Assembly: GCA_023439185.1 (NCBI GenBank) | Contig: JAEXOR010000055.1 | Location: 81,626-145,625, forward strand | Direction of reading: 5' to 3' | DNA length: 64,000 nucleotides | Origin: Bacillota bacterium | GTDB taxonomy: Bacteria; Bacillota; Desulfotomaculia; Desulfotomaculales; Desulfallaceae | Shown here: positions 39,912 through 48,104 of the stretch, piece by piece | How the letters are laid out: the number at the start of each line of letters is the position of its first letter | How positions within the stretch are numbered: the stretch's first letter is position 1 | Notes under the pieces: generated by a model | Seen by the model: only the letters and a program-made list of their open reading frames with translations | Told to the model about the DNA's origin: nothing | The model's database searches: none | Made by a program: the position numbers and the translations under genes

Positions 39912-41195
39912 ATGAAAAATAGGTTTGGCGTAATTGGATCAATTGCACTAATAATGTTGTTCCTGTTTCCCATGCTGGCCTGGGGAGCGGAAGAAGGCAT
40001 TGATACCGGAGACACGGCCTGGATGCTCGTTTCAGCAACGATAGTCCTGTTCATGGTCCCCGGACTGGCCCTGTTTTACGGTGGTATGGTAAGGCAAAAA
40101 AACGTGTTGAACACTATGATGATGTCATTCATCTGCTTGGGCGTCATCACCATTCAGTGGATGCTCTGGGGTTACAGCCTTGCTTTCGGCGCCGACATCG
40201 GCAAAGTTATCGGCGACCTCAGTTACTTCGGTCTTAACGGCGTCGGTCTGGAACCTTCCGGTACAATTCCTCATCAACTATTCGCGGTGTTCCAGATGAT
40301 GTTCGCCATCCTGACCCCCGCGCTGATCACCGGCGCTATCGTGGAACGGATGCGCTTTCCGGCTTTCATTTTGTTCCTGATTTTATGGGCCACCTTTGTT
40401 TATGACCCCATTTGCCACTGGGTATGGGGCGGCGGCTGGCTGATGGAACTGGGCGCCCTGGACTTTGCCGGCGGCACGGTGGTGCACATCTCATCCGGTG
40501 TTTCGGCACTGGTGGCGGCCCTGGTGCTGGGTAGAAGGAAGGGCTACGGCACTGAACCCATCGTGCCGCACAACGTTCCTTACGTTGTGGTCGGCGCGGC
40601 CATCCTCTGGATGGGCTGGTTCGGCTTCAACGGCGGCAGCGCCCTGAGCGCGGGCACGTTGGCATCTTCCGTATATCTCAACACCCAGATTGCCGCCGGC
40701 GCCGCCGTGGTGTCCTGGGTAATCATGGAGTGGCTGCGGCACGGCAAGCCCACCGTTATGGGCGCGGCCTCCGGCGCCATCGCCGGTTTGGTGGCCATTA
40801 CCCCGGCCTGCGGTTTCGTTACTCCCATGGGTTCGCTGATTATCGGCCTCGTTGCCGGTGTGGTTTGCTACTTCGCGGTCAGTACGCTTAAAATTAAACT
40901 GGGTTATGACGATTCCCTCGACGTGTTCGGTATCCACGGTATCGGCGGCATGTGGGGAGCCCTGGCCACGGGCCTGTTCTCCGTGGTGGAAGGCGCCGAA
41001 GGCCTGTTCTACGGCAATGCTTCCCAGATCGGCGTGCAAGCCGTCGGCGTTGCGGCCACCATCGTCCTGGCCGGGGTAGCTACCTTCGTTATCCTCAAGG
41101 TTGTGGGCGCGATTACCAAGCTGCGTGCCGACAGTGAAGAGGAAGTCATAGGCCTGGACGTTGTGGAACATAGTGAGAAAGCGTACTCAGTTTAA
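39912..41195 (+). CDS. amt: Ammonium transporter (Amt family) with N-terminal signal segment
   Basis: 427 residues. The N-terminal segment MKNRFGVIGSIALIMLFLFPMLAWGAEEG resembles a cleavable signal, as in several Amt proteins, unlike the first Amt. Pore and family motifs: FYGGMVRQKNVLNTMMMSF, FAGGTVVHISSGVSALVAAL, WMGWFGFNGGSALSAG and DVFGIHGIGGMWGALATGLF. ATG 39912 follows GGGAGG. It is paired with glnB 47 bases downstream, the classical amtB-glnK arrangement in which PII blocks the channel when ammonium is high. Confidence 0.95.
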   Translation: MKNRFGVIGSIALIMLFLFPMLAWGAEEGIDTGDTAWMLVSATIVLFMVPGLALFYGGMVRQKNVLNTMMMSFICLGVITIQWMLWGYSLAFGADIGKVIGDLSYFGLNGVGLEPSGTIPHQLFAVFQMMFAILTPALITGAIVERMRFPAFILFLILWATFVYDPICHWVWGGGWLMELGALDFAGGTVVHISSGVSALVAALVLGRRKGYGTEPIVPHNVPYVVVGAAILWMGWFGFNGGSALSAGTLASSVYLNTQIAAGAAVVSWVIMEWLRHGKPTVMGAASGAIAGLVAITPACGFVTPMGSLIIGLVAGVVCYFAVSTLKIKLGYDDSLDVFGIHGIGGMWGALATGLFSVVEGAEGLFYGNASQIGVQAVGVAATIVLAGVATFVILKVVGAITKLRADSEEEVIGLDVVEHSEKAYSV

Positions 41196-41242
41196 TCAAG
41201 ATGTGTTATGATAGTAAAAATTACTAAGAAAGGATGCTGGTC

Positions 41243-41581
41243 ATGGTTAAAATAGAGGCTATTGTCAGGCCGGGCGTTCTGGAGGAAATTAAGGACGGAT
41301 TGTCCAAATTCGGTATTCACGGCATGACGGTATCACAGGTGATGGGTTGCGGTCTGCAGAAAGGCCGGAAGGAAGTATACCGCGGCACTGAATATAGCAT
41401 CAATCTGCTGCCCAAGGTCAAGATTGAGATCGTGCTGGCCGATAAAGATGCGGACGGCGTGGTCGACGTGATCATCAAAGCCGCCCGGACCGGGGAAATC
41501 GGCGACGGTAAGATTTTTGTCACCAAGATTGAAGACGTGATTCGGATCCGGACCGGTGAAAAGGGCGAAGGCGCTATTTAA
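41243..41581 (+). CDS. glnB: PII nitrogen regulatory protein (GlnB/GlnK)
   Basis: 112 residues. A canonical PII trimer subunit: MVKIEAIVRPGVLEEIKDGLSKFGIHGMTV, T-loop GRKEVYRGTEYSINLLPKVKIE including both tyrosines (the YRG and TEY tyrosines, the latter at the uridylylation position), and the nucleotide site TGEIGDGKIFVTKIEDVIRIRTGEKGE. It senses ATP/ADP and 2-oxoglutarate and probably gates Amt2. ATG 41243 behind AGAAAGGATG. Confidence 0.95.
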   Translation: MVKIEAIVRPGVLEEIKDGLSKFGIHGMTVSQVMGCGLQKGRKEVYRGTEYSINLLPKVKIEIVLADKDADGVVDVIIKAARTGEIGDGKIFVTKIEDVIRIRTGEKGEGAI

Positions 41582-41607
41582 GCTAATTTGTTAATGTAAA
41601 TTTTAAA

Positions 41608-41640
41608 GCCTCCCGTTTCATTGAGGAGCGGGAGGCTTTT
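41608..41640. terminator. Bidirectional terminator between glnB and glnA1
   Basis: AGCCTCCCG and CGGGAGGCT are perfect arms around a short loop, followed by TTTTG on the plus strand, between convergent glnB and glnA1. Confidence 0.8.
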
Positions 41641-41656
41641 GCATGCCTTCGGTTTG

Positions 41657-43075
41657 CTAGATATCGTAGTACAGCATGAACTCGTAAGGATGCGGCCTGA
41701 GCCTGATGGCGTCCACTTCGCGGGTGGTCTTGTATTCAATCCAGGTTTGAATCAGGTCTTCGTCGAAGACGCCACCCTGGAGCAGGAACGCATGGTCTGC
41801 CTCCAGCGCCTTAAGGGCCTGTTCCAGGGAGGCCGGGACGGAGCGAATGTCCACGGCTTCTTCGGGCGGCAGCTCGTAAATGTCCTTATCCATGGGCTCG
41901 CCCGGATGAATTTTGTTCTTGATTCCGTCGATACCCGCCAGCAGCAGGGCGGAAAAGGCCAGGTAGGGGTTGCAGGACGGGTCGGGCGGACGGTATTCAA
42001 TGCGCTTGGATTTGGGACTGTTGGAGTACATGGGAATCCGTACCGCCGCGCTGCGGTTGCGCTGCGAGTAAACCAGGTTTACCGGTGCCTCGTAGCCGGG
42101 CACCAACCGCTTGAAGGAGTTGGTGGTGGGGCTGCAGATGGCGGTTAGCGCCGGAGCGTGCTTAAGCAGGCCGCCGATGTAATAAAGGGCTTCTTTACTG
42201 AGATTGGCGTAATTGCCTTCCTGGTAAAACAGCGGCTGGCCGTTCTTCCAGAGGCTTTGGTGCACGTGCATGCCGGAACCGTTGTCCATGAACAGCGGCT
42301 TGGGCATAAATGTGGCGGTGAGGCCGTTTTTCCTGGCTACGTTCTTGACAATATATTTAAACATCATCAGTTGGTCGGCCATTTTCACCAGCGGACTGAA
42401 CTTCATGTCAATTTCCGCCTGGCCGCCGGTGGCTACTTCATGGTGCTGGCACTCAACAGGGATGCCGGCTTCCAGCATGGTTAAAACCATCTCGTTGCGC
42501 AGGTCCACCATGGAGTCGGTGGGCGGCACGGGGAAGTAGCCTTCTTTGTAGCGGGGCTTGTACCCCAGGTTGGGATGCTCTTCCCGGCCGGTGTTCCATG
42601 AGCCTTCCACGGAATCGATTTGATAGTAGCCTTCGTGCTGGTTCTGGGCGTAGCGGATGCCGTTGAACACGAAGAACTCGGCTTCCGGACCCCAGAAACT
42701 GGCGTCGGCGATGCCGGTGGATTTAAGGTACTCTTCCGCTTTCTGGGCTATGCAGCGTGGGTCGCGGTTGTAATTTTCCCCTGTTACCGGGTCTTTGATG
42801 TTGCAGATCAGGCTTAAAGTGGTTACCTTGCTGAACGGGTCGATGCAGGCCGTATCGGGATCAGGCACGATGAGCATGTCGCTTTCGTTAATCAGCTTGA
42901 ACCCGCGGATGCTGGAACCGTCAAAGCCCAGGCCGTCGGCGAACGCATCCTTATCGAATTCCTCGAAGGGGACGGTAAAGTGCTGCCACATACCCGGCAG
43001 GTCGATGAATTTTAAATCCACCATTTTTACTTCTTTTTCCTTGGCGTAAGCAAGGACATCTTTGGATGTCTTCAT
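41657..43075 (-). CDS. glnA: Glutamine synthetase type I (beta-like)
   Basis: 472 residues, close to the enterobacterial GlnA length. Makes glutamine from glutamate, ammonia and ATP as a dodecamer. Landmarks: DGSSIRGF, EAEFFVFN, HHEVATGGQAEIDMKF, TATFMPKPLFMDNGSGMHVHQSLWK, SPTTNSFKRLVPGYEAPVNLVYSQRNRSAAVRIP, RIEYRPPDPSCNPYLAFSA. The segment KDIYELPPEE keeps the Tyr at the place of the E. coli adenylylation site, pointing to the beta subtype, although no adenylyltransferase is seen here. It has its own antiterminator leader on the minus strand. Confidence 0.95.
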   Translation of the reverse strand: MKTSKDVLAYAKEKEVKMVDLKFIDLPGMWQHFTVPFEEFDKDAFADGLGFDGSSIRGFKLINESDMLIVPDPDTACIDPFSKVTTLSLICNIKDPVTGENYNRDPRCIAQKAEEYLKSTGIADASFWGPEAEFFVFNGIRYAQNQHEGYYQIDSVEGSWNTGREEHPNLGYKPRYKEGYFPVPPTDSMVDLRNEMVLTMLEAGIPVECQHHEVATGGQAEIDMKFSPLVKMADQLMMFKYIVKNVARKNGLTATFMPKPLFMDNGSGMHVHQSLWKNGQPLFYQEGNYANLSKEALYYIGGLLKHAPALTAICSPTTNSFKRLVPGYEAPVNLVYSQRNRSAAVRIPMYSNSPKSKRIEYRPPDPSCNPYLAFSALLLAGIDGIKNKIHPGEPMDKDIYELPPEEAVDIRSVPASLEQALKALEADHAFLLQGGVFDEDLIQTWIEYKTTREVDAIRLRPHPYEFMLYYDI

Positions 43076-43159
43076 CCGGTTACCTCCTTAATTTATATTG
43101 GCCAATTAATAAATGAAAGCGGAGCCTTAATGCCTCCTTTCTTGCGATGTAAAAAAACA

Positions 43160-43242
43160 AAAAGCCTCATACCGGCCGCCGTAGGCCGGTATGAGGCATC
43201 GTTACCTGCTAGTTATCCCAAAATGAAAACATCATTGTTTCC
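43160..43242 (-). promoter_or_regulatory. ANTAR-type element in the glnA1 leader
   Basis: Minus strand: P1 GGAAAC-AATGAT-GTTTTC (43242-43225), P2 GGT-AACGAT-GCC (43206-43195), then terminator GCCTCATACCGGCC / GGCCGGTATGAGGC (43197-43160) followed by TTTTTGTTTTTTT. P1 and P2 are 18 bases apart, longer than in most copies. Confidence 0.72.
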
Positions 43243-43282
43243 AGGATATTCAATTTTAATACTTTCTATTAATTATACAATA

Positions 43283-43310
43283 ATTATACAAAAATCTAAC
43301 ACAAAATCAA
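43283..43310 (-). promoter_or_regulatory. glnA1 promoter
   Basis: Minus strand TTGATT (43310-43305) and TATAAT (43288-43283), 16-base spacer; a second TATAAT lies at 43277-43272. Confidence 0.55.
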
Positions 43311-43343
43311 TACCCGGCTGTAATCAAACTTTAATAATTTCTA

Positions 43344-43372
43344 TTGATTTTTGCTGATAGTTCAATTATAAT
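43344..43372 (+). promoter_or_regulatory. glnA2 promoter
   Basis: TTGATT (43344-43349) and TATAAT (43367-43372) with a 17-base spacer, 25 bases before P1. It is divergent from the glnA1 promoter. Confidence 0.65.
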
Positions 43373-43396
43373 GGAGCCATCAATTAAATAATTTTT

Positions 43397-43500
43397 AATA
43401 CAATGGCGTATTAATAGGTTTCCAATACGAAGGCAAAGATGCCCTCGAAACAAGTTGGGTTTCAGCTTGTTTCGAGGGTTTGGCATTTTTTCCTATTAAA
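43397..43500 (+). promoter_or_regulatory. ANTAR-type element in the glnA2 leader
   Basis: P1 AATAC-AATGGC-GTATT (43397-43412), P2 GGC-AAAGAT-GCC (43432-43443), terminator CCCTCGAAACAAG / CTTGTTTCGAGGG (about 43442-43479), 13 bp, followed by TTTGGCATTTTTT. P1 and P2 are 19 bases apart, as in the divergent glnA1 copy. Confidence 0.75.
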
Positions 43501-43517
43501 AATGAAAGGTGGTTCTC

Positions 43518-44840
43518 ATGGACAAGAGAAGTGTTATAGCAGAAGCAAGGGAAAAAGGCGTCAAGTTTATCCGCCTGCAGTTCACCGATATCGCCGGGGT
43601 GATGAAAAACGTAGCCATTACCATTGAACAATTGGAAAAGGCCCTGGACGGGGAATTAATGTTTGACGGTTCTTCTATTTACGGTTTCACCAGGATTGAA
43701 GAATCCGACATGTACCTGCGTCCCGACCCCGACACCTTCGTGGTGTTCCCGTGGCGGCCCCGTGAAGGCGGCGTTGCCAGGCTGATGTGCGATATCTATA
43801 ATCCCGACGGTACCCCCTTTGCCGGCTGCCCCAGGCTGACTTTAAAGCGCGCCCTGGCCAAAGCCGCCGACCTGGGTTACACCATGCAGGTAGGGCCGGA
43901 ATTGGAATTTTTCCTATTCAAGCTGGACGAAAACGGCGTGCCCACCCTGCAGACTCATGACAACGCCGGTTACTTCGACCTGTCTCCGGTGGACTTCGGC
44001 GAACAGGCCCGCAGGGAAATCGTGCTCACCCTGGAGCAAATGGGCTTTGAAATTGAAGCCTCTCACCATGAGGTGGCCCCCGGTCAGCACGAAATTGACT
44101 TCAAATATTCCGACGCCCTGGACACCGCGGATAAGATCATGACCTTCAAGTTTGTGGTCCGGACTATCGCTCAGCGGCACGGGCTGCATGCCACGTTTAT
44201 GCCCAAACCGGTCTTTGGAATCAACGGCAGCGGCATGCATACCAACCAGTCACTGTTTAAAGGCGACAAAAACGCTTTCTTCGATCCCGAAGGCGATATG
44301 CAGCTTAGCAAAGAGGCGTTTTATTACATTGGCGGGTTGCTGAAGCATGCCCGGTCCTTCGCCGCCATCACCAACCCCATTGTAAACTCTTACAAGCGGT
44401 TGGTACCCGGTTACGAAGCGCCTGTATACCTGGCCTGGAGCGGCTGCAACCGCAGCCCGCTGATCCGCATTCCAGCCAAGCGCGGCTCCAGCACCCGGGT
44501 TGAATTGCGCAACCCCGATCCGTCCTGCAACCCGTACCTGGCCCTGACCGCCTGCCTGACCGCCGGTTTGGACGGTATTAAAAACAGTATTACTCCACCG
44601 CCGGCCTGTGACAGGAACATTTACCACATGACCCAGGCCGAGCTGGACGAACTGGGCATCGCTTCCCTGCCCGCCAGCCTGCAGGAAGCCTACGTCGAAC
44701 TGGCCAAGGACGAAGTAATCAAGGAAGCCCTCGGCACGCATATTTATGAGAAGCTGGTGGAAGCCAAGATGAAGGAATGGGACGACTATCGCACCAAGGT
44801 GCACCAGTGGGAAGTCGACCAGTACCTGTCCATGTTTTAA
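43518..44840 (+). CDS. glnA: Glutamine synthetase type I (alpha-like)
   Basis: 440 residues, the length of the Bacillus/clostridial GSI-alpha class. Landmarks: FTDIAGVMKNVAITIEQLEKAL, LMFDGSSIYGF, GPELEFFLFK, HHEVAPGQHEIDFKY, HATFMPKPVFGINGSGMHTNQSLF, NPIVNSYKRLVPGYEAPVYLAWS, RIPAKRGSSTRVELRNPDPSCNPYLAL. The Tyr-adenylylation segment of the beta class is absent. ATG 43518 lies 5-6 bases after AAAGGTGG. It is divergent from glnA1 and separately controlled by its own RNA element. Confidence 0.95.
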   Translation: MDKRSVIAEAREKGVKFIRLQFTDIAGVMKNVAITIEQLEKALDGELMFDGSSIYGFTRIEESDMYLRPDPDTFVVFPWRPREGGVARLMCDIYNPDGTPFAGCPRLTLKRALAKAADLGYTMQVGPELEFFLFKLDENGVPTLQTHDNAGYFDLSPVDFGEQARREIVLTLEQMGFEIEASHHEVAPGQHEIDFKYSDALDTADKIMTFKFVVRTIAQRHGLHATFMPKPVFGINGSGMHTNQSLFKGDKNAFFDPEGDMQLSKEAFYYIGGLLKHARSFAAITNPIVNSYKRLVPGYEAPVYLAWSGCNRSPLIRIPAKRGSSTRVELRNPDPSCNPYLALTACLTAGLDGIKNSITPPPACDRNIYHMTQAELDELGIASLPASLQEAYVELAKDEVIKEALGTHIYEKLVEAKMKEWDDYRTKVHQWEVDQYLSMF

Positions 44841-44861
44841 AAAAGGATTACAATTTAACGT

Positions 44862-44935
44862 GATACACGGATGTATCCCACGGGATAAAGAAGTCCCGGC
44901 GCCTGTGAACCAGGCTGCCGGGATTTTGTCTTCAA
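44862..44935 (+). promoter_or_regulatory. ANTAR-type element between glnA2 and the LysM gene
   Basis: P1 GATAC-ACGGAT-GTATC (44862-44877), P2 GGGAT-AAAGAA-GTCCC (44882-44897), then terminator TCCCGGC...GCCGGGA, with an inner GCCTG/CAGGC stem, ending in TTTTG near 44928. It lies 22 bases after the glnA2 stop, so it may control read-through from glnA2 into the LysM-protein gene. Confidence 0.68.
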
Positions 44936-44980
44936 TATATGGAATTATGCTTGCTATATTTATCTTCCCTTCCCCATTGC

Positions 44981-45019
44981 CGGGTTTGCGGGTCAAACAA
45001 CCGTAAACCTGTTTTTTTT
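44981..45019 (+). terminator. Second terminator before the LysM-protein gene
   Basis: GGTTT-GCGG...CCGT-AAACC followed by TGTTTTTTTT. Immediately upstream, CCC-ATTGCC-GGG could form a P2-like hexaloop overlapping it, but no convincing P1 is found. Confidence 0.5.
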
Positions 45020-45112
45020 GCATGGCGTCCAAAGTGTCTTCTTGATGCACTTTTCAAGCTACCAGGCATAAATTGTAGGAAGGACAGTTTGTTTAGCTGA
45101 GGAGGAAAATAT

Positions 45113-46216
45113 ATGCCTGCACATTTAATCAAGGAGGGTGAAACGCCGGCCCGTATCGCCGAAAAGTATGGTGTTCCTGAAAAATGGTTGTATCAGGCCA
45201 ACAGTTATTACGGCAAAGACTATGCCAAGCCAGGCAGGCGAATATACATCCCCGACTACGAGTACGATTATTACGAATACCCCAGGCAGTGGGGGAGACA
45301 CCGCTATCGCGACGGCATGCGTTATGAAATCATCACGGGACGCAAGCATTGCCGGCCGCGCAAAAACGTAACCGTGATATACAGTTACTGCAACCTTTCC
45401 AGCACGCCCCGCAGGCTTTGTTATGACGACGGCCGTTCACATGATTTTGTGACCATGCACCACCGGGGGCGGGAACTCTGGCGCTGGTCCGAAAGGCATA
45501 AATACGATCGCGACAAGCGGTGTATTATTCTAAAGCCCGGCGAATGCCGTACCCATAACGGCCACTGGGATTTGTGCGACCGGAAGGGCCATCACGTCAA
45601 GCACGGTCCGTATATCCTCCGGGCCCACGACTGGTCCCGGGAGCTGCGTGCCCACCACGTGGACACCGATGTGGAAGTGCTGGATACCGAAGTGGAACAG
45701 CGTGTTTATTCGTCCGTCAAAAAGGCCCCTTGCCCGCGTACCAATATGTTAATCAATCCCGGGCTGGAGCAGTGGGTCGACCAGGACACTCCAAGGGCGT
45801 GGTCCGCCCTGAACGTGCGTCAAACCACCTGGGCCGCTTCCGGCAATTATGCTGCCGAGCTGGGCGAAAAAGTTCTTAATCAGGCGGTCCTCTCTCAATT
45901 GGTTAGCGCCGAACCGGGCCGGACCTACCGGGTTGACTTCGGGGCCATGGAAAGCGTCGATAGCAGAGGCGGCGGAAATTTCGAACTGCAGGCCTCGGTG
46001 TACGTTTTTGACCAGCAGGGCCGGCAAATCGGACGGGTTGACCCGGTTTACAACCCCGATGCGCTGCCTGACGACAGCTACCGGGATTTCACCTTTAATA
46101 CCGGAGTCATGCCCGCCGGCACACACAGCATGGAACTTCGCTTTGTTTTCCGGCCCCGGTCCGGCAACCACAGCAAAGTGCGCATTGACGACGCGACATT
46201 GACGTGCGTGCGATAA
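45113..46216 (+). CDS. LysM protein with BsuPI-like and C-terminal beta-sandwich domains
   Basis: 367 residues, no signal peptide. N-terminal LysM (about 1-48: HLIKEGETPARIAEKYGVPEKWLYQANSYYGKDYAKPGRRIYIPDY), an aromatic/Arg linker, a BsuPI-type domain (about 90-185: YCNLSSTPRRLCYDDGRSHDFVTMHHRGRELWRWSERHKY...CIILKPGE), and a C-terminal domain opening with NPGLEQWVDQDTPRAWS that resembles carbohydrate-binding beta-sandwiches. Without an export signal, a spore-coat or cytoplasmic role is possible. ATG follows GAGGAGG. Its position behind a nitrogen-type RNA element is unexplained. Confidence 0.65.
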   Translation: MPAHLIKEGETPARIAEKYGVPEKWLYQANSYYGKDYAKPGRRIYIPDYEYDYYEYPRQWGRHRYRDGMRYEIITGRKHCRPRKNVTVIYSYCNLSSTPRRLCYDDGRSHDFVTMHHRGRELWRWSERHKYDRDKRCIILKPGECRTHNGHWDLCDRKGHHVKHGPYILRAHDWSRELRAHHVDTDVEVLDTEVEQRVYSSVKKAPCPRTNMLINPGLEQWVDQDTPRAWSALNVRQTTWAASGNYAAELGEKVLNQAVLSQLVSAEPGRTYRVDFGAMESVDSRGGGNFELQASVYVFDQQGRQIGRVDPVYNPDALPDDSYRDFTFNTGVMPAGTHSMELRFVFRPRSGNHSKVRIDDATLTCVR

Positions 46217-46327
46217 AATAAGCAATTGATTTCTGATCCGGGCAATAGTAGTATATCCATATGGCAATCCGGTCCCAATAAGTTACTGCCGGACCGGGTC
46301 TTACCTTTATTTCGGGGAGGTTTTGTT

Positions 46328-47038
46328 ATGGATGACCGGCCAACGTGGGTATACGACGAAATGCGTCAGATCGGCACCGATTATGCCAATCTGGACGAGG
46401 TACGGAACTACGACCTGCGCATGCAAAAAATCAGAGACATCGCTGAAGAGATGCAGCATATCCTGAAGGTCGTAAACGTCGGTCCCGGACATATAATACT
46501 GGAATTCGGTACCGGCACCGGGGAGTTCGCCATAGCAGCCGCCAGCAAATGCAGCAAGGTGTACGCCCTGGATATTTCAGCGGTGATGCTGGATTACGCC
46601 GGGCAAAAGGCCGCATCCCGGGGCCGGAACAATATCATTTTTCATCAGGCCGGGTTTCTTACTTATCGGCACCAGGGTGAACCGCTGGATATTGTGGTTA
46701 CCCAACTGGCCCTGCACCATTTGCCCGACTTCTGGAAGTTTATCGCCCTGCGCAACATCCACGGCATGCTGAAGCCGGGCGGAAAGTTTTATTTAAGGGA
46801 TTTGGTTTTTGATTCCGGGGTGGACAACTACGGTGAATACTTCAGCCGCTGGCGGGAGTCCATGGTTGGTATGGCCGGTGAGGCGTTCGCCGTCAATATT
46901 GACCGGCACATCAGCGATGAATACTCAACCCTGGACTGGGTGCTTGAAGGCATGTTGACCAGAGCCGGTTTCGTCATCGAAGAAGTATATCAACCGGGGC
47001 ATTGCAACAAAGCATACCTTTGCGTTAAAAACGTTTAA
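46328..47038 (+). CDS. Class I SAM-dependent methyltransferase
   Basis: 236 residues. The SAM-binding motif I is ILEFGTGTGEFAIAAASK, followed by YALDISAVMLDYAGQKA and DIVVTQLALHHLPDFWKFIALRNIHGMLKPGGKFYLRDL. The substrate is unknown; small-molecule or quinone-type methylases share this form. ATG 46328 follows GGGGAGG by 7 bases; the frame is open 34 codons upstream without a ribosome site. Confidence 0.85.
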   Translation: MDDRPTWVYDEMRQIGTDYANLDEVRNYDLRMQKIRDIAEEMQHILKVVNVGPGHIILEFGTGTGEFAIAAASKCSKVYALDISAVMLDYAGQKAASRGRNNIIFHQAGFLTYRHQGEPLDIVVTQLALHHLPDFWKFIALRNIHGMLKPGGKFYLRDLVFDSGVDNYGEYFSRWRESMVGMAGEAFAVNIDRHISDEYSTLDWVLEGMLTRAGFVIEEVYQPGHCNKAYLCVKNV

Positions 47039-47053
47039 ACCAAAGTTGACGAA

Positions 47054-47096
47054 AATCCCCGGACGCATCTAATTTTGGATGCTGCTTCGGGGATTA
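47054..47096 (+). terminator. Terminator after the methyltransferase gene
   Basis: AATCCCCG and CGGGGATT enclose an inner GCATC...GATGC stem; TAGTGTTTT follows. Confidence 0.6.
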
Positions 47097-47208
47097 GTGT
47101 TTTAAATACCATGAAACTTTTTGCTTTTAAAATCATCGATCATAAAGGGTGCACCTTAAGGTATGGGGACGCAAACGCAAAACATATGAATATTTAGGGG
47201 GTAATTAA

Positions 47209-48096
47209 TTGTTTAAGAAACTTGCACTGGTTATTCTTTTTATCAGCCTGCTGACTGCCGCCGGGTGTGCCTGGAAAGCTCCGACCGCGCCCAACACCCC
47301 GGAAGAACCGGAAAACAATGTGATAATGAATGATTTTCAAACCCTGATTCAAGAAGATGCCGGCGCGGAAGAGGTTGCCGCTTTCATCAATAATAATATT
47401 GCCGGCGTTTCCCGGGAGAACGCCACCAGGATGGTGGACCGGTTTGAAAGCATCCAGAAAAACACTCTTCCACAGTTTGAAAACATGTATAATGAAGATA
47501 ATATGCAAAGCAAAATAAACGATGAATACCAGTCTGTTATTGCCCATTCTGAAATCAAAGACTCGGGACTTAAAGAGCTGTTGGATAAAACATACATCAG
47601 CGGCTACAAGGTGGAAACCGCCGAAGGAATGTTCTTTCCAATTATCGACTACGGATTCTATAAGAATTTCAGTTCCTATGTCACGCCCGACATGAAAGAT
47701 TATATTGACCTGATGGCCGAGGAGTCCGATAAAGTGCCGGCCAAAGACGCGGCGCTTGTTATCGGTTGGGACGAAATGATCCAGAGGGCGTTGAACCAGG
47801 AGCGTTTCATTAACACACACAGGGACTCCATAAAGGCTGATGAAGTGAAACAATTATATAAAAAATATGTTACTTTTACTCTGTATGGTTTAAACAACAC
47901 GCCGCTTTTCAGCTATGACACCAATACCATGGACTCTGAAGCCCGGGAAGTGTACTTAAACGCGGTTGCCGATACCGGCGCCAGCGAGTTTTTAAAAACA
48001 TTGAGCGGTTTTTTGGATTTGGTCAAGAATAATAATTACCTGTTCACCGACGAAGCTGATCAATACCGGAAGAACGCGATTAACAAATTAGATTAG
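47209..48096 (+). CDS. Putative lipoprotein, function unknown
   Basis: 295 residues from TTG 47209 behind AGGGGG. A signal segment with lipobox LTAAGC (Cys near residue 20) predicts a membrane-anchored lipoprotein. The rest is soluble, mostly helical, with many acidic residues and no motif I recognise. The MFS gene starts 8 bases after its stop, so the two are probably co-transcribed. Confidence 0.65.
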   Translation: MFKKLALVILFISLLTAAGCAWKAPTAPNTPEEPENNVIMNDFQTLIQEDAGAEEVAAFINNNIAGVSRENATRMVDRFESIQKNTLPQFENMYNEDNMQSKINDEYQSVIAHSEIKDSGLKELLDKTYISGYKVETAEGMFFPIIDYGFYKNFSSYVTPDMKDYIDLMAEESDKVPAKDAALVIGWDEMIQRALNQERFINTHRDSIKADEVKQLYKKYVTFTLYGLNNTPLFSYDTNTMDSEAREVYLNAVADTGASEFLKTLSGFLDLVKNNNYLFTDEADQYRKNAINKLD

Positions 48097-48104
48097 GAAC
48101 AAAT

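Noticed and set aside
44940..45019. Second complete ANTAR-type module before the LysM gene
   Set aside because: CCC-ATTGCC-GGG could be P2 before the terminator, but no P1 hairpin was found, so it is listed only as a terminator.
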